A stretch of DNA of 64,000 nucleotides from Pseudomonas rhizosphaerae. Its GTDB lineage: Bacteria > Pseudomonadota > Gammaproteobacteria > Pseudomonadales > Pseudomonadaceae. Position 1 is the first letter of the stretch, and each line of letters starts with the position of its first letter. Below are positions 1 to 8,693 of the stretch, piece after piece. The notes beneath the pieces were generated by a model, which worked only from the letters and a program-made list of their open reading frames with translations, was not told the origin of the DNA and made no database searches. A program made the position numbers and the translations under genes. The stretch is taken from positions 310,001 to 374,000 of the forward strand of contig NZ_CP009533.1 in assembly GCF_000761155.1 (NCBI RefSeq), given 5' to 3'.

Positions 1-594
1 GAAGATGTCCAAGGCTACGTGCTCAGCCTCGCGCAACCCTTGGCCGAGCAACTGGGCGACTTGCTCAACAGCCCGGTGCTGACCACGGCGGCGTGTTATT
101 CGATCGGGACCGAGCGCCCCTATCTGGACACGCTGTTTTCAACCCTTGCTCGGGAATACAACCAGCAGCAATCCGGTCGCGATGCAATGCTGCAATCATT
201 GATCACGGTACTGTCGGTGTGGCTCAGTCGCCAGAAACAGGCATCTTTGCTGGCGCGCACCGAGCAGCCCGACCGTGGTCGCGAGTACGTGCAGGCGTTC
301 ACCCGGACCCTGGAATCGCGCTTTCGCGAGCACCTGCCCATCGAACACTACGCCGCGACGTTGGGGATCAGCACCGCGCACCTGAACGCCCTGTGCCGAC
401 GACTCTCCGGGCACTCCGCGTTGCAGATGATCAATCAGCGGTTGCTGCTCGAAGCCAAGCGCGACCTGGTCTACACCACCATGACCATCGGCCAGGTGTC
501 CGACACGCTCGGGTTTTCCGATCCGGCGTACTTTTCGCGGTTTTTCAAGCGGGGCACAGGGCAGTCACCGAAGCAGTTTCGGGTGCAGCGGTAA
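1..594 (+). CDS. AraC-family transcriptional regulator, 5' end outside window
   Basis: The frame is already open at base 1, so only the C-terminal part (about 197 codons) is present. The last 100 residues form the usual pair of AraC helix-turn-helix motifs, with the first around LGISTAHLNALCRR and the second around VSDTLGFSDPAYFSRFFKR, ending QSPKQFR as is typical for the family. The upstream portion would be an effector or cupin-type domain that cannot be judged here. It is transcribed toward, and convergent with, the next gene. The target genes are unknown. Confidence 0.85.
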   Translation, partial: EDVQGYVLSLAQPLAEQLGDLLNSPVLTTAACYSIGTERPYLDTLFSTLAREYNQQQSGRDAMLQSLITVLSVWLSRQKQASLLARTEQPDRGREYVQAFTRTLESRFREHLPIEHYAATLGISTAHLNALCRRLSGHSALQMINQRLLLEAKRDLVYTTMTIGQVSDTLGFSDPAYFSRFFKRGTGQSPKQFRVQR

Positions 595-610
595 CAGCGC
601 CGTGCTCCGC

Positions 611-1609
611 TCATTCAGGCACGTCTTGCGCATTGACGACCTTGGCCAATCGCACCACGGTCACGCCCGGGCCCAAGTGACGCAACGAGGGTTGAACCAG
701 CACGCAGTTGTCGTAAGGCGTGACAATGGCCCGATCGCCGTCTGTCGCGATCACCGTGCCTGCTCTTTCGATCAACTCAAGGCCACGAAAATCGTCGCTG
801 AAGCTGAAGTCCATGGTACTGGCTACCACGGCGTTGGTGACCTGCAAAAACCGCTGCTGTGTTGGCTGTAGAGGCGTCAGGAACGTGGCGACGTCGGTTT
901 CCTCGACGGCGCCGGTGACCATCAAGAAGCGCGCGGCGATATCGCGCGCCACACGTTCGCTGCGCCGGGAAAAATGCTGGCCGGTTTCAATGAGCAACGC
1001 GTTTTTATGCGGCGTGGCATCACCGAAGCCTTGGTAATCGCGCATGCGCTTGCCGTTGGGGTGGCCGCCGTCGACGATGACCACCTCGGGCACGCCCAGC
1101 GCAGCGGCGAATTCCAGCCCTTTGCGACGCGCGCCGCTCATCATCACCGGCGGCGCTTCTTCGTGCATCGAATGGATGTCCAACAGAAGATCGACGCTGT
1201 CGATCACCGGCCGCAACGCGCGCGCCCGGTTCAGTTCGATGGATTCCTCGGCGCCCTCGAGCCGTTCGACCTGCCACACCCGGTTCATGTCTTCTTCGAC
1301 ATAGCGGGTGGCATCGATGTCCTGGGGATCGAAGCGTTCATAGGCTTCGACGTTACCGAACGCCAGCGTCAGACGGCCCTGGCGTGGTTTTATTCCTGCT
1401 TGCAACAGGGCATCCACGGTAATTGCACCACTGACTTCGTTGCCATGCGTCAGGGCCATGATCATTACATGGGGGCCTGGCTGGCCGCTGTCGAAAGTGT
1501 GCACATAGTCGATGCCATGGGTACCGGCCTGCCAGCGACTGATATCGGGGAATTCAACTTCCACTGGATAGGGCTGCAGCGTGGCACGGACTTGATCTAG
1601 GGTCTTCAT
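611..1609 (-). CDS. M14-family succinylglutamate desuccinylase/aspartoacylase-type hydrolase
   Basis: A 332-residue zinc hydrolase of the AstE/AspA family, which cleaves N-acyl groups from amino acids or related amides. The zinc-binding HGNE motif (ALTHGNEVSG, near residue 55) and the second zinc histidine in DIHSMHEE (near residue 145) are visible. The ATG at 1609 is chosen because it sits behind GGAG; an in-frame TTG 12 bases further upstream overlaps that Shine-Dalgarno. It follows the MFS transporter gene by 78 bases on the same strand, so transporter and hydrolase probably form an uptake-and-hydrolysis unit. The substrate cannot be told from sequence; the gene lies outside any arginine succinyltransferase (ast) cluster, so an astE role is unlikely. 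Confidence 0.82.
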   Translation of the reverse strand: MKTLDQVRATLQPYPVEVEFPDISRWQAGTHGIDYVHTFDSGQPGPHVMIMALTHGNEVSGAITVDALLQAGIKPRQGRLTLAFGNVEAYERFDPQDIDATRYVEEDMNRVWQVERLEGAEESIELNRARALRPVIDSVDLLLDIHSMHEEAPPVMMSGARRKGLEFAAALGVPEVVIVDGGHPNGKRMRDYQGFGDATPHKNALLIETGQHFSRRSERVARDIAARFLMVTGAVEETDVATFLTPLQPTQQRFLQVTNAVVASTMDFSFSDDFRGLELIERAGTVIATDGDRAIVTPYDNCVLVQPSLRHLGPGVTVVRLAKVVNAQDVPE

Positions 1610-1687
1610 GGAAATCTCCAACGATAAAACATTACTTGGCTGGCCTATGGGATGGCTGGCGTATTTTTATATCGGGTCAAGTGCGGT

Positions 1688-2998
1688 TCACTGTGCCGGG
1701 GCACGGCGCATGCGACGACCCAGGACGATAACTGCGACGACACTGATCAGCGCCGTACTGGTCACATAAAAGCTGGGCGCCAGTTTGCTGCCCGTGATTT
1801 CAATCAGCCAGGTCACGATCAAAGGCGCAAAGCCGCCGAACAAAGTGACCGAAAAGTTGTAACTGAGCGCCAGACCGGTACCGCGAATACGCGTGGGGAA
1901 AATGTCCGCCAGCATGGCCGGAATAGGTCCAAGGCATGCGGCAATCAAGATCCCTACGATGGCTTGCACCCACAGCAAGGTGGTGACCGTGGGGTAGGCA
2001 TTGAGCAGGACGAACAGGGGGTAGGAGGAAAGGCCGGTGATCAACAGCGCAAGGCTCAGGACTCGAAAGCGTCCATAGGTGTCCGACAGCGTGCCGAACA
2101 CAGGCGCCATCAACATCAGGGTCAGGCCTGTTACCAGTGCGCCCATGTAGGACGAAGTCGCGGTGATGTGCAGTTGCTTCAGCGCGTACGTCGGCATGTA
2201 GAGCTTATGGACGTAGTTGAATGCAGTGGCGCCGGCGACTACACCAATTGCCAGGATCAAACTGACACGACCGGTGACCAGCACATCGCGCAAGGGCGTT
2301 CGCTTGGGGGTATCGGCGGCCACTTTCTGAAAATCCGGTGTCTCGTCGATTTGGCTGCGGATATAAAAGCCTACAGGACCAATGAGCAGCCCAACGCCAA
2401 AGGCGACTCTCCAGCCCCAGTCACTGAGTTGCACGTCCGTGAGCACGTAACTTAGCAATGCGCTGACGCCAGCGGCCAGAACGGTCGCCAGTCCTTGGGT
2501 CGATAACTGCCAGCTGGCAAAGAAACCGCGGCGTTTGGCTTCGGCGTGTTCCACCATGAACGCCGTCGCTGCGCCGAACTCGCCGCCCGTTGAAAATCCC
2601 TGGAGCATCCTCGCAACGATGATGATCAGCGGTGCGGCCACGCCTATCTGCTGATAAGACGGCGTGAAGGTGATCATTGCCGTGCCTACCATCATGATCA
2701 GGATAGACATCGTCAGCGAAGCCTTGCGTCCGGCCCGGTCAGCGTAGGAACCCAACACCATCGCGCCCAGCGGACGCATCAAAAACGAGATGCCGAACGA
2801 ACCCACGCTCAGTAGTAATGAAGTGGTTTCGTTGTCGGAAGGGAAAAAGAGTTTGCCGATGACCACGGCAAAGTAGCCGTAGATGAGCAGGTCGTAGAAC
2901 TCCAGAGCATTGCCGATACTGGCGGCGATGATTTCCTTCCAGGGGCCGCGCTTGGGCTTGGCCAATGGAACATGGGTTGCGGTCGATTGAGTGGTCAT
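1688..2998 (-). CDS. MFS transporter, metabolite:H+ symporter (MHS) type
   Basis: A 436-residue inner-membrane protein with about 12 hydrophobic segments. The N-terminal region (KEIIAASIGNALEFYDLLIYG) and the loop SYADRAGRKASL match the ProP/ShiA/KgtP-like MHS subgroup, which imports organic acids or zwitterions with protons. It starts at an ATG and is the first gene of a probable two-gene operon with the AstE-like hydrolase downstream, so the likely cargo is an N-acyl amino acid or similar compound. The 232 bases upstream separate it from the LysR gene at 3231 and should hold its promoter. Confidence 0.85.
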   Translation of the reverse strand: MTTQSTATHVPLAKPKRGPWKEIIAASIGNALEFYDLLIYGYFAVVIGKLFFPSDNETTSLLLSVGSFGISFLMRPLGAMVLGSYADRAGRKASLTMSILIMMVGTAMITFTPSYQQIGVAAPLIIIVARMLQGFSTGGEFGAATAFMVEHAEAKRRGFFASWQLSTQGLATVLAAGVSALLSYVLTDVQLSDWGWRVAFGVGLLIGPVGFYIRSQIDETPDFQKVAADTPKRTPLRDVLVTGRVSLILAIGVVAGATAFNYVHKLYMPTYALKQLHITATSSYMGALVTGLTLMLMAPVFGTLSDTYGRFRVLSLALLITGLSSYPLFVLLNAYPTVTTLLWVQAIVGILIAACLGPIPAMLADIFPTRIRGTGLALSYNFSVTLFGGFAPLIVTWLIEITGSKLAPSFYVTSTALISVVAVIVLGRRMRRAPAQ

Positions 2999-3230
2999 CA
3001 GTGGATCCCGGCTTTTAGTGCCCCTGCGCTTGTCGCTGATAATGACAATGCACTGGCGGCGTTTTTATAGACGGGCCGAATTACCTGAGCGCCTCGGTCC
3101 GCTTACCCAGGCCTTAACTTGATTCATCCACAAAATCGGTACAATTGCTCATTGGGCACAGGTCTGGTCCAAATCAGCACGTCACTTGCCCCTGTTGGGT
3201 TACAGCCCGGCGCCATCGAAGTACTTTTAT

Positions 3231-4148
3231 TCAATTGCCCGTTATGAGTGCGTCTTCAACGAGGCCATGCCATATGCGCATGACCCGTTCCGCCTGGTTG
3301 GAACGACTGCGATGCAGGGATATGTCGAAGCCGATGGCCATTTCCGCCCCGCCAGCGAGCACCAACTCACCTGCCTTCAAAGCGGTATCGACGACCATAT
3401 GGGGGAGCCACGCCAGTCCGGCTCCGCGCTTGGCCATTTGCAGGATCGACTCGTAGGAATCGGCTTGGTAACTCATCCGCAAGGCTAGCCGCTGTGGCAA
3501 GGCGGCGAGATGCTGTGCCAGTACGCCACGCAAGGCGAGCGTAGGAGCAAAGGCCAGCCACGGCACGCTCGAGGCGCCGGCGCCCGAGCGTATCTGGAAA
3601 CGAGGCAAGCCTTGGCTGTCCGGAGCACTGACAGGCACCATTTGCTCGCGCGCCAATACCAGGGAGTCGAACCGATCCGAATCGAGCAGAATCCTGGTCA
3701 ACGGACTGGAAAATATCAGCAGCAAGTCGACCTCGCCGGCCGACACACGCGCGATGGCCTCCTGAGAACCACTGGTAACGAGCGACACGGGAAATGCGCC
3801 AAAACGTCGGTTCAAGCTTTCGTACCAGTCAGGAAAGAAGTGGCTGGCCAAGGTGCGCCCCGTTGCAATCCTCACAGGCTCGTCACGGCTCGATCCTACT
3901 GTTTGAAACTGTGCTCGAGCGTTGTTCAACAAGCCCAGGGAGTGACTGGCTGCTTCGAGAAACAACAAGCCTGCGGGTGTCAGTGACAAGGGCTGTTTTC
4001 GCTCGATCAGCGCGACGCCAAACCAGTCTTCCAACGCCTTTATCCGTCGGCCGAACGCCGGGTGCGTCACGCAGCGATTCTGCGCTGCGCGCGAAAGGCT
4101 GCGAGTGCGGGCGAGCTCAATGAAATCTTCCAGCCATTCCAATTGCAT
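3231..4148 (-). CDS. LysR-family regulator, HypT/YjiE-like N-terminus
   Basis: A 305-residue LysR regulator: winged HTH at residues 1-60 and an effector-binding domain after about residue 90. The opening MQLEWLEDFIELARTRSLSR and the unusual recognition helix RCVTHPAFGRRIKALE resemble the HypT/YjiE group, whose E. coli member senses hypochlorite. That resemblance is a subfamily hint, not proof. It lies upstream of and on the same strand as the MFS/hydrolase unit and probably controls it. The start ATG is followed by the typical HTH without extension. Confidence 0.85.
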   Translation of the reverse strand: MQLEWLEDFIELARTRSLSRAAQNRCVTHPAFGRRIKALEDWFGVALIERKQPLSLTPAGLLFLEAASHSLGLLNNARAQFQTVGSSRDEPVRIATGRTLASHFFPDWYESLNRRFGAFPVSLVTSGSQEAIARVSAGEVDLLLIFSSPLTRILLDSDRFDSLVLAREQMVPVSAPDSQGLPRFQIRSGAGASSVPWLAFAPTLALRGVLAQHLAALPQRLALRMSYQADSYESILQMAKRGAGLAWLPHMVVDTALKAGELVLAGGAEMAIGFDISLHRSRSNQAERVMRIWHGLVEDALITGN

Positions 4149-4194
4149 GTCGAGTTCCTATGGCGCCTACGGGATGATCACCCCACAGTAGGGT

Positions 4195-5031
4195 TCAGTG
4201 CTGTGGCACTGATTCAAGGTGAGCGGTCATTCGGTCTACAGCCGGGCGGGTACTGGCACTCCCTTGGCGCCGCTCGACGATAGAGTATGCGATGTCCGGC
4301 AACTGCGGCAGTGATGGGTCGGATATGGCCGGTAGGCAAAGCCCTGCTTCAGTGCGGCAGGTGATACCCAACCCTGCCTCGACTGCGGCGCGTAGACCCT
4401 CCAGGCTTGGGGTGGTGAGCGCCATGCGCCACGGCCGCCCGGCAGCATCCAGTACCCGCTGCGCGGCCAGGAGAAACGGGCAGGGCAGGGTGATGCCCAC
4501 CAGCGGAACCACGTCGTCGAGCAGCAGATTCGGATGGCCGAACCACTTCATGGGCAGGCGGGTGACTCGGTTGCCGCCGAACGGCTCACCTGCGCACAAG
4601 GCAACGTCGATTCTATCTTCGCCCAGGGCCTGCAACAGTTCTGCCGTGCTCGCAACGACGATCGAAAAAGCAGCTCTTGGCGTGGCGGTCAGGACGTCGG
4701 CCAATGTTGGGCGCAAAACCGCTGCCACGAAATCCTGGACCACGCCGATTCGAACCGGCACCGCCGTGCCCGGTGCAAGGTCCGCGCGTGCTGCGTCTAT
4801 TCGGCCAAGGATCGAACGCGCATGCCCCAGCAAAAGCGCGCCAGTGGCGTTGATCCGCAATGCGCGCCCATCCCTGTCGAAAAGCGGCTGACGAACGATG
4901 TCTTCAAGACGCCCAATCTGAAGGCTGAGCGCCGACTCGCTGCGCGCAACACGCGCGGCCGCCGCCAGCGAGCCGCAATCGACCACCGCGACAAAGGTGC
5001 GAAGCAAAGGAGACGGGATATCTGCAATCAT
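4195..5031 (-). CDS. LysR-family transcriptional regulator
   Basis: A 278-residue LysR regulator. The HTH (FVAVVDCGSLAAAARVARSESALSLQIGRLE) occupies residues 10-50 and a substrate-binding-like domain follows. It is divergent from the tautomerase gene at 5125 with 93 bases between them, the usual arrangement for a LysR protein controlling its neighbour. The intergenic region carries a 10-base inverted repeat that overlaps its own start codon, which fits autoregulation. Confidence 0.85.
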   Translation of the reverse strand: MIADIPSPLLRTFVAVVDCGSLAAAARVARSESALSLQIGRLEDIVRQPLFDRDGRALRINATGALLLGHARSILGRIDAARADLAPGTAVPVRIGVVQDFVAAVLRPTLADVLTATPRAAFSIVVASTAELLQALGEDRIDVALCAGEPFGGNRVTRLPMKWFGHPNLLLDDVVPLVGITLPCPFLLAAQRVLDAAGRPWRMALTTPSLEGLRAAVEAGLGITCRTEAGLCLPAISDPSLPQLPDIAYSIVERRQGSASTRPAVDRMTAHLESVPQH

Positions 5032-5087
5032 GAGAAAAACTCAAGCCAGAGCCTGGGAAGACCTCAACTATAGTTTCGTTTTTCTCA
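5031..5087. promoter_or_regulatory. Long inverted repeat between divergent LysR and tautomerase genes
   Basis: TGAGAAAAAC at 5031-5040 is exactly complementary to GTTTTTCTCA at 5078-5087, with 37 bases between. The left arm begins at the last base of the LysR start codon. The position between divergent genes suggests an operator for the LysR protein, though the arms are further apart than a standard T-N11-A half-site pair. Confidence 0.4.
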
Positions 5088-5124
5088 AATAGAATTCGAT
5101 CTCCATCACTGCAGGAGAACGAAC

Positions 5125-5508
5125 ATGCCTTTTGCCAGACTGACGATGTCACTTGATCTACCGGTCGACCAGCGCCGCGACCTCTGCAATGAACTGACCG
5201 ACTTGATTGCCAGTGCGTTGGGAAAGCGTAGAGAGCTTACTTCGGTGTTGATGGAGGTAATGGACGTACACCACTGGACCGTGGGCGGTACTGATCAGCC
5301 GACGGCGGCCCATCTAGAAGTGTGCGTGACAGCTGGGACGAACACTGAAGAGCAGAAAGCCGTGTTCATGGTTGGCGCCATGGCCCTGTTGCGCAGTGCG
5401 TTGCCCGATCTCAATCCTGCGACTTACATCGTCGTAAAGGAACACCCCGGAACAGACTGGGGCTACGACGGAAGAAGTCAGGCTGACCGTGCGAGGCGAA
5501 GAGGGTAG
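5125..5508 (+). CDS. Tautomerase-family protein
   Basis: A 127-residue protein beginning Met-Pro-Phe, which leaves Pro at position 1 after Met removal, the catalytic base of the 4-oxalocrotonate tautomerase/MIF superfamily. The first 65 residues fit one beta-alpha-beta unit, and the length suggests a fused two-unit subunit rather than the 62-residue 4-OT form. A Shine-Dalgarno (GGAGAACGAAC) precedes the ATG. The gene is divergent from, and probably regulated by, the LysR gene at 4195. The substrate is unknown. Confidence 0.8.
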   Translation: MPFARLTMSLDLPVDQRRDLCNELTDLIASALGKRRELTSVLMEVMDVHHWTVGGTDQPTAAHLEVCVTAGTNTEEQKAVFMVGAMALLRSALPDLNPATYIVVKEHPGTDWGYDGRSQADRARRRG

Positions 5509-5572
5509 CCGAGCGCTGCATTAGGGGGATGTCAGGACAATCATCCCCCTGCATTGCTGCTGTGCAACGAAT

Positions 5573-6199
5573 TCAAAGCGGCGGACGTTGAAGTGCCACC
5601 CACGTCTGTACGCTGGGACGCTGCCATTGACGTTGCGCATACGCCACGAGAGCCGCGGGCACTGGATCGCCATTAAGTATGAGCCGGTTGAGCATAAGCG
5701 CGAGATCAACGTCGGCTATAGACCACTCGCCGAACAGATATTCCGCACCGTCCTTGAGAAGTGCTTCCGCTGCCTGGAACAACTTATTCGCTGCCGTGCT
5801 GGCAGCCGGCGACAAGGGGCCTGATTTCTCGCCGTAGAAGACGACAAGCGTGGAGCGCTCTTCCCGGATGGGCAGCAGGTCGCTGCGGATCCAAGCCTGA
5901 ACCTGCCGTGCTTTCGCGAGTAGCCGTACATCGCGCGGATAAACCGGAAACTGAGGATAAGCGTTCTCGAGATATTCAGTGATCGCAGAGGACTCGGACA
6001 CGGCGAAGTCACTGTCCGCCAGGGTCGGGACCCGCTGGGTTTGCGAGAGTGCTGCGTAGGCCTCCGTTTGATTCTCGAGGGCTTGCAGGTCCACGGTAGT
6101 CATCTGGAAGGCGATGCCTTTCTCAATCAGCGAGACGAAGACCGACATGGCGTAGGGGCTGATGAATCGCGAATCGACGTATAAGCGCAGTGGGTTCAC
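5573..6199 (-). CDS. yfcF: Glutathione S-transferase, YfcF-like
   Basis: A 208-residue cytosolic glutathione transferase. The N-terminal thioredoxin-like domain carries the glutathione-binding stretch QRVPTLADSDFAVSESSAI, and the C-terminal helical domain has RQVQAWIRSDLLPIREERST and FGEWSIADVDLALMLNRL, all strikingly like E. coli YfcF, a GST with peroxidase activity. It is convergent with the tautomerase gene and starts at an ATG behind AAGGAGATCACTCAGTG. Function in oxidative stress is inferred from the family. Confidence 0.85.
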   Translation of the reverse strand: MNPLRLYVDSRFISPYAMSVFVSLIEKGIAFQMTTVDLQALENQTEAYAALSQTQRVPTLADSDFAVSESSAITEYLENAYPQFPVYPRDVRLLAKARQVQAWIRSDLLPIREERSTLVVFYGEKSGPLSPAASTAANKLFQAAEALLKDGAEYLFGEWSIADVDLALMLNRLILNGDPVPAALVAYAQRQWQRPSVQTWVALQRPPL

Positions 6200-6582
6200 T
6201 GAGTGATCTCCTTATGCAGAAGTCAGCACACTACGAGACTGGAGAGGGAGAGTGAAATCAATGGTTTTCATGGGGGTATTCCTGGTTGGAATGCACGGAA
6301 TTTAAGATCAAATGCGGTTGAGGGAGATTTGACGATTGATCGTTATTTCTTCGTCAGAACTGTGCGCTTCCGGCTAAAAGCAGACTATGAGACTCAGGCG
6401 AATCCGAATGCAATCTAGATACACCCAAATCATCTTAGCCGAGCTTTAGCGGCTTGAGCCACCGGCGCTCATGAAGTAGCAACCGCCATAGGTCGAATGG
6501 CAGTCGTCCTTTATAAATGGTGCGGAAAGGCCAATGTTCGAAGCCCACAAGCATTCTAACTCATCGTGGTGTGTGAGGGAGA

Positions 6583-6828
6583 TCAAAGTTTCTTGAGTAC
6601 CACCATAATTTTGTAATTATGCTTCCGTTCTTTTTCGATCATGAGATTTTCTAAACCTCCGATGCTGCATAAATCATGTGATTCGTCATCCAGGCAGGTG
6701 AGCTAGTTTTCGAAGGTTAGCCGTTTTTCCACACGTTCTGTCCAGACATGGACCAGTACGATGGCGTACCGGTGTTCAAACTCCACCTTCCTTGATCTTA
6801 CCTCTAGCGTGGCATGATAGGCATGATA
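6583..6828 (-). pseudogene. Possible decayed coding fragment in AT-rich gap
   Basis: On the minus strand this stretch reads as 82 codons interrupted once by TAG at 6703-6705. The conceptual ends look protein-like (for example GGLENLMIEKERKHNY and EHRYAIVLVHVWTERVEK). No family was recognised. The surrounding 6200-7187 interval has no intact gene and is more AT-rich than flanking DNA, so this may be the tail of a degraded accessory gene, or chance in AT-rich sequence. Confidence 0.2.
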
Positions 6829-7187
6829 TCAAAACTGCTGAATATTATGTATGGTTTCAGCATTATCTCTGCGGTTGAAAATCTATTAGCTTCAATTAGA
6901 TTCCAGCTTTCGTGGTGAGGTCATAAACGATCGCATCAAGGTGTAGTTTTTTTGGCGCTTGATGGGGCCTCAAACCACGCACGTAGGCCCTTGCTAATTG
7001 TTCAGGATTTGGCGATATTAGCAATGATTCACTCAAATGCTGCCATCAGCGAACTGTACTGTGGCGGATCATATTTCTACTCAACGCATTGTGGGATTGC
7101 TGCAACGTAGGTCTGAGAACGGAATCATCATGTGTCCGTCGCTCGATTCTCCTGATTCATCTCTGATTACAAGGAAAGGAGTACTGG

Positions 7188-8222
7188 ATGTTCATTGGTC
7201 CGGAGCAGTACCCAAAGGCTCTTCGCGCGATGGTTGCCCAAGAAGCTTCGTTGGATGTGGCTGTAGCTTTCTGGGGCGCTGGCGCAGATGCAACAATTCA
7301 TCCTGACGACGGAAAGCCGTTGAGAGTTATCTGCAATCTCAGAAGCGGGGGAACGAATCCTGCAGTGATCAAACTGCTATGTGATCGAGCAAAAACAATG
7401 GCTCATGTCCAGATCCGCCAGTGCGACCGGCTACACGCCAAACTGGTGGTAGGACCCACTTCGGCAATCATCGGCTCTGCAAACGTTTCTGCGAATGGGT
7501 TGGGATTTGAAGGGATTGAAGTTGCGCACTGGCTCGAAGCGGCAATTAAAACCGTCGACAGAGATGAAGTCGAGTCGGCACAGAAGTGGTTTAATCGGCT
7601 GTGGTTATCAACCGACAGCAGGCCAATCACAGACCAAGACCTAGCCGATGCTACCGAGACTTATAAGAAAAATCGGGATGGCCGTCCTGATTACAGTCGG
7701 AAGGGGCCGTTCGCTTTCGAAAACTATTCAGTGACCGATCTAGAAGGTCGGAACGCCTACGCCCTTCTGTACACTTCAAGACCTGGACCTGAGGCCGAAG
7801 CACGGGCCAAGCAGCACGAAGACGAGGAGCACATTGAGCATGGAAGCAATGGGCAGGGCGGCCAGGGCGTAGAGCGTTGGTCGTTTGAGACTTGGCCAGA
7901 AATTCTAGATACCACAGAAAAGAATGAATATCTTTGCATTATCTGGAACGAGAACGGTGGAGTCGCCGTTGACGGTGCATGTCGTATGACAGGTACGAAA
8001 CTAAATTTCATTTATGAGGACAGCAATAAGGATGGTTGGGTGGATCTTGCCAAACCATCAACAACGCTACTCGGTCGGCGGCTTCTCCAAGTGGATTGTC
8101 AGCGGATCGCGAAATCAGTGAGGCCAAAGATCGAAGCGATTTGGAATGCTGCTGAGGAGCTTGATCCCGATGCCAGGCGCATTCACCTCTCCGAGCTTAA
8201 ACGAATCCTTCAAGCGGAATAA
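7188..8222 (+). CDS. Phospholipase D-like (single HKD) protein
   Basis: A 344-residue protein with one PLD-type active-site motif: His83 and Lys85 in LHAKLVVG followed by GSANVSANG (residues 96-104). Enzymes with one HKD motif normally act as dimers; bacterial examples include Nuc-type nucleases and restriction enzymes such as BfiI. Residues beyond about 170 have no recognised domain. The ATG follows a strong AAGGAAAGGAG site. The gene stands alone in AT-richer DNA between core genes, which fits a laterally acquired nuclease or defence function, but no partner gene is present and the activity is inferred. Confidence 0.7.
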   Translation: MFIGPEQYPKALRAMVAQEASLDVAVAFWGAGADATIHPDDGKPLRVICNLRSGGTNPAVIKLLCDRAKTMAHVQIRQCDRLHAKLVVGPTSAIIGSANVSANGLGFEGIEVAHWLEAAIKTVDRDEVESAQKWFNRLWLSTDSRPITDQDLADATETYKKNRDGRPDYSRKGPFAFENYSVTDLEGRNAYALLYTSRPGPEAEARAKQHEDEEHIEHGSNGQGGQGVERWSFETWPEILDTTEKNEYLCIIWNENGGVAVDGACRMTGTKLNFIYEDSNKDGWVDLAKPSTTLLGRRLLQVDCQRIAKSVRPKIEAIWNAAEELDPDARRIHLSELKRILQAE

Positions 8223-8452
8223 ACAGTCTTTGAGCGAGGCGGGCGGAGGTTGGATTCGATGATCGCCTTTATTATTAGGCATGCAACGTTCTCCATGACT
8301 CCATTGAGGTCTTGCTGCATCTGCCTGACGGGTGCACTCAGCCAGAGGCTGCTTCCAGCCGAAAGCAGCCTTTCAGCCACCGTCCCAAAACAGCCATTCC
8401 CTACATCACTCCATTCTTGCCTTCACCCCCCACCTCCGCTAACCTCCTCACC

Positions 8453-8472
8453 GTCGCTGCAAATTCAGCGAC
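8453..8472 (+). other. Hairpin upstream of C4-like RNA
   Basis: GTCGCTG, a six-base loop, then CAGCGAC: a perfect 7-base-pair stem (position accurate to a base or two). It lies about 90 bases upstream of the structured leader and may be part of the same transcribed element. The stretch 8223-8560 holds no convincing gene. Confidence 0.4.
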
Positions 8473-8560
8473 CGGGTTTAGCAGCTCGAACAATTCGTCA
8501 GGCGCACAGCGCCTCCATACCCATTGCCGGCGTTTTTTTTCGCCTGCAATGTCGATCTAT

Positions 8561-8667
8561 GGCGGCTGTGCGTGGGGCACCTTCGGGTGCGCCGGGTGCC
8601 TGACGGTCCGGTCTGCTAACCCGCGTACAGCTGCCACCCTTTTCGTTTAGCAGCGGAAGGTGGCGGT
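8561..8667 (+). ncRNA. Structured RNA leader resembling C4 antisense RNA
   Basis: Bases 8561-8576 pair with 8620-8635 in an uninterrupted 16-base-pair stem (three G-U pairs) that encloses a GCACC-UUCG-GGUGC tetraloop hairpin at 8577-8590. Downstream segments are complementary to parts of this structure: 8647-8653 (UUAGCAG) to the loop segment 8613-8619 (CUGCUAA), and 8659-8667 to 8630-8638, forming a mutually exclusive hairpin just before the ribosome binding site of the gene at 8694. A structured RNA followed by sites complementary to its own segments is how C4 antisense RNAs (phage P1/P4 and relatives) control a downstream gene. The C4 name rests on my recollection of the family fold. Confidence 0.55.
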
Positions 8668-8693
8668 TCATCAAAGCCGTCAGGAGTTGCACC

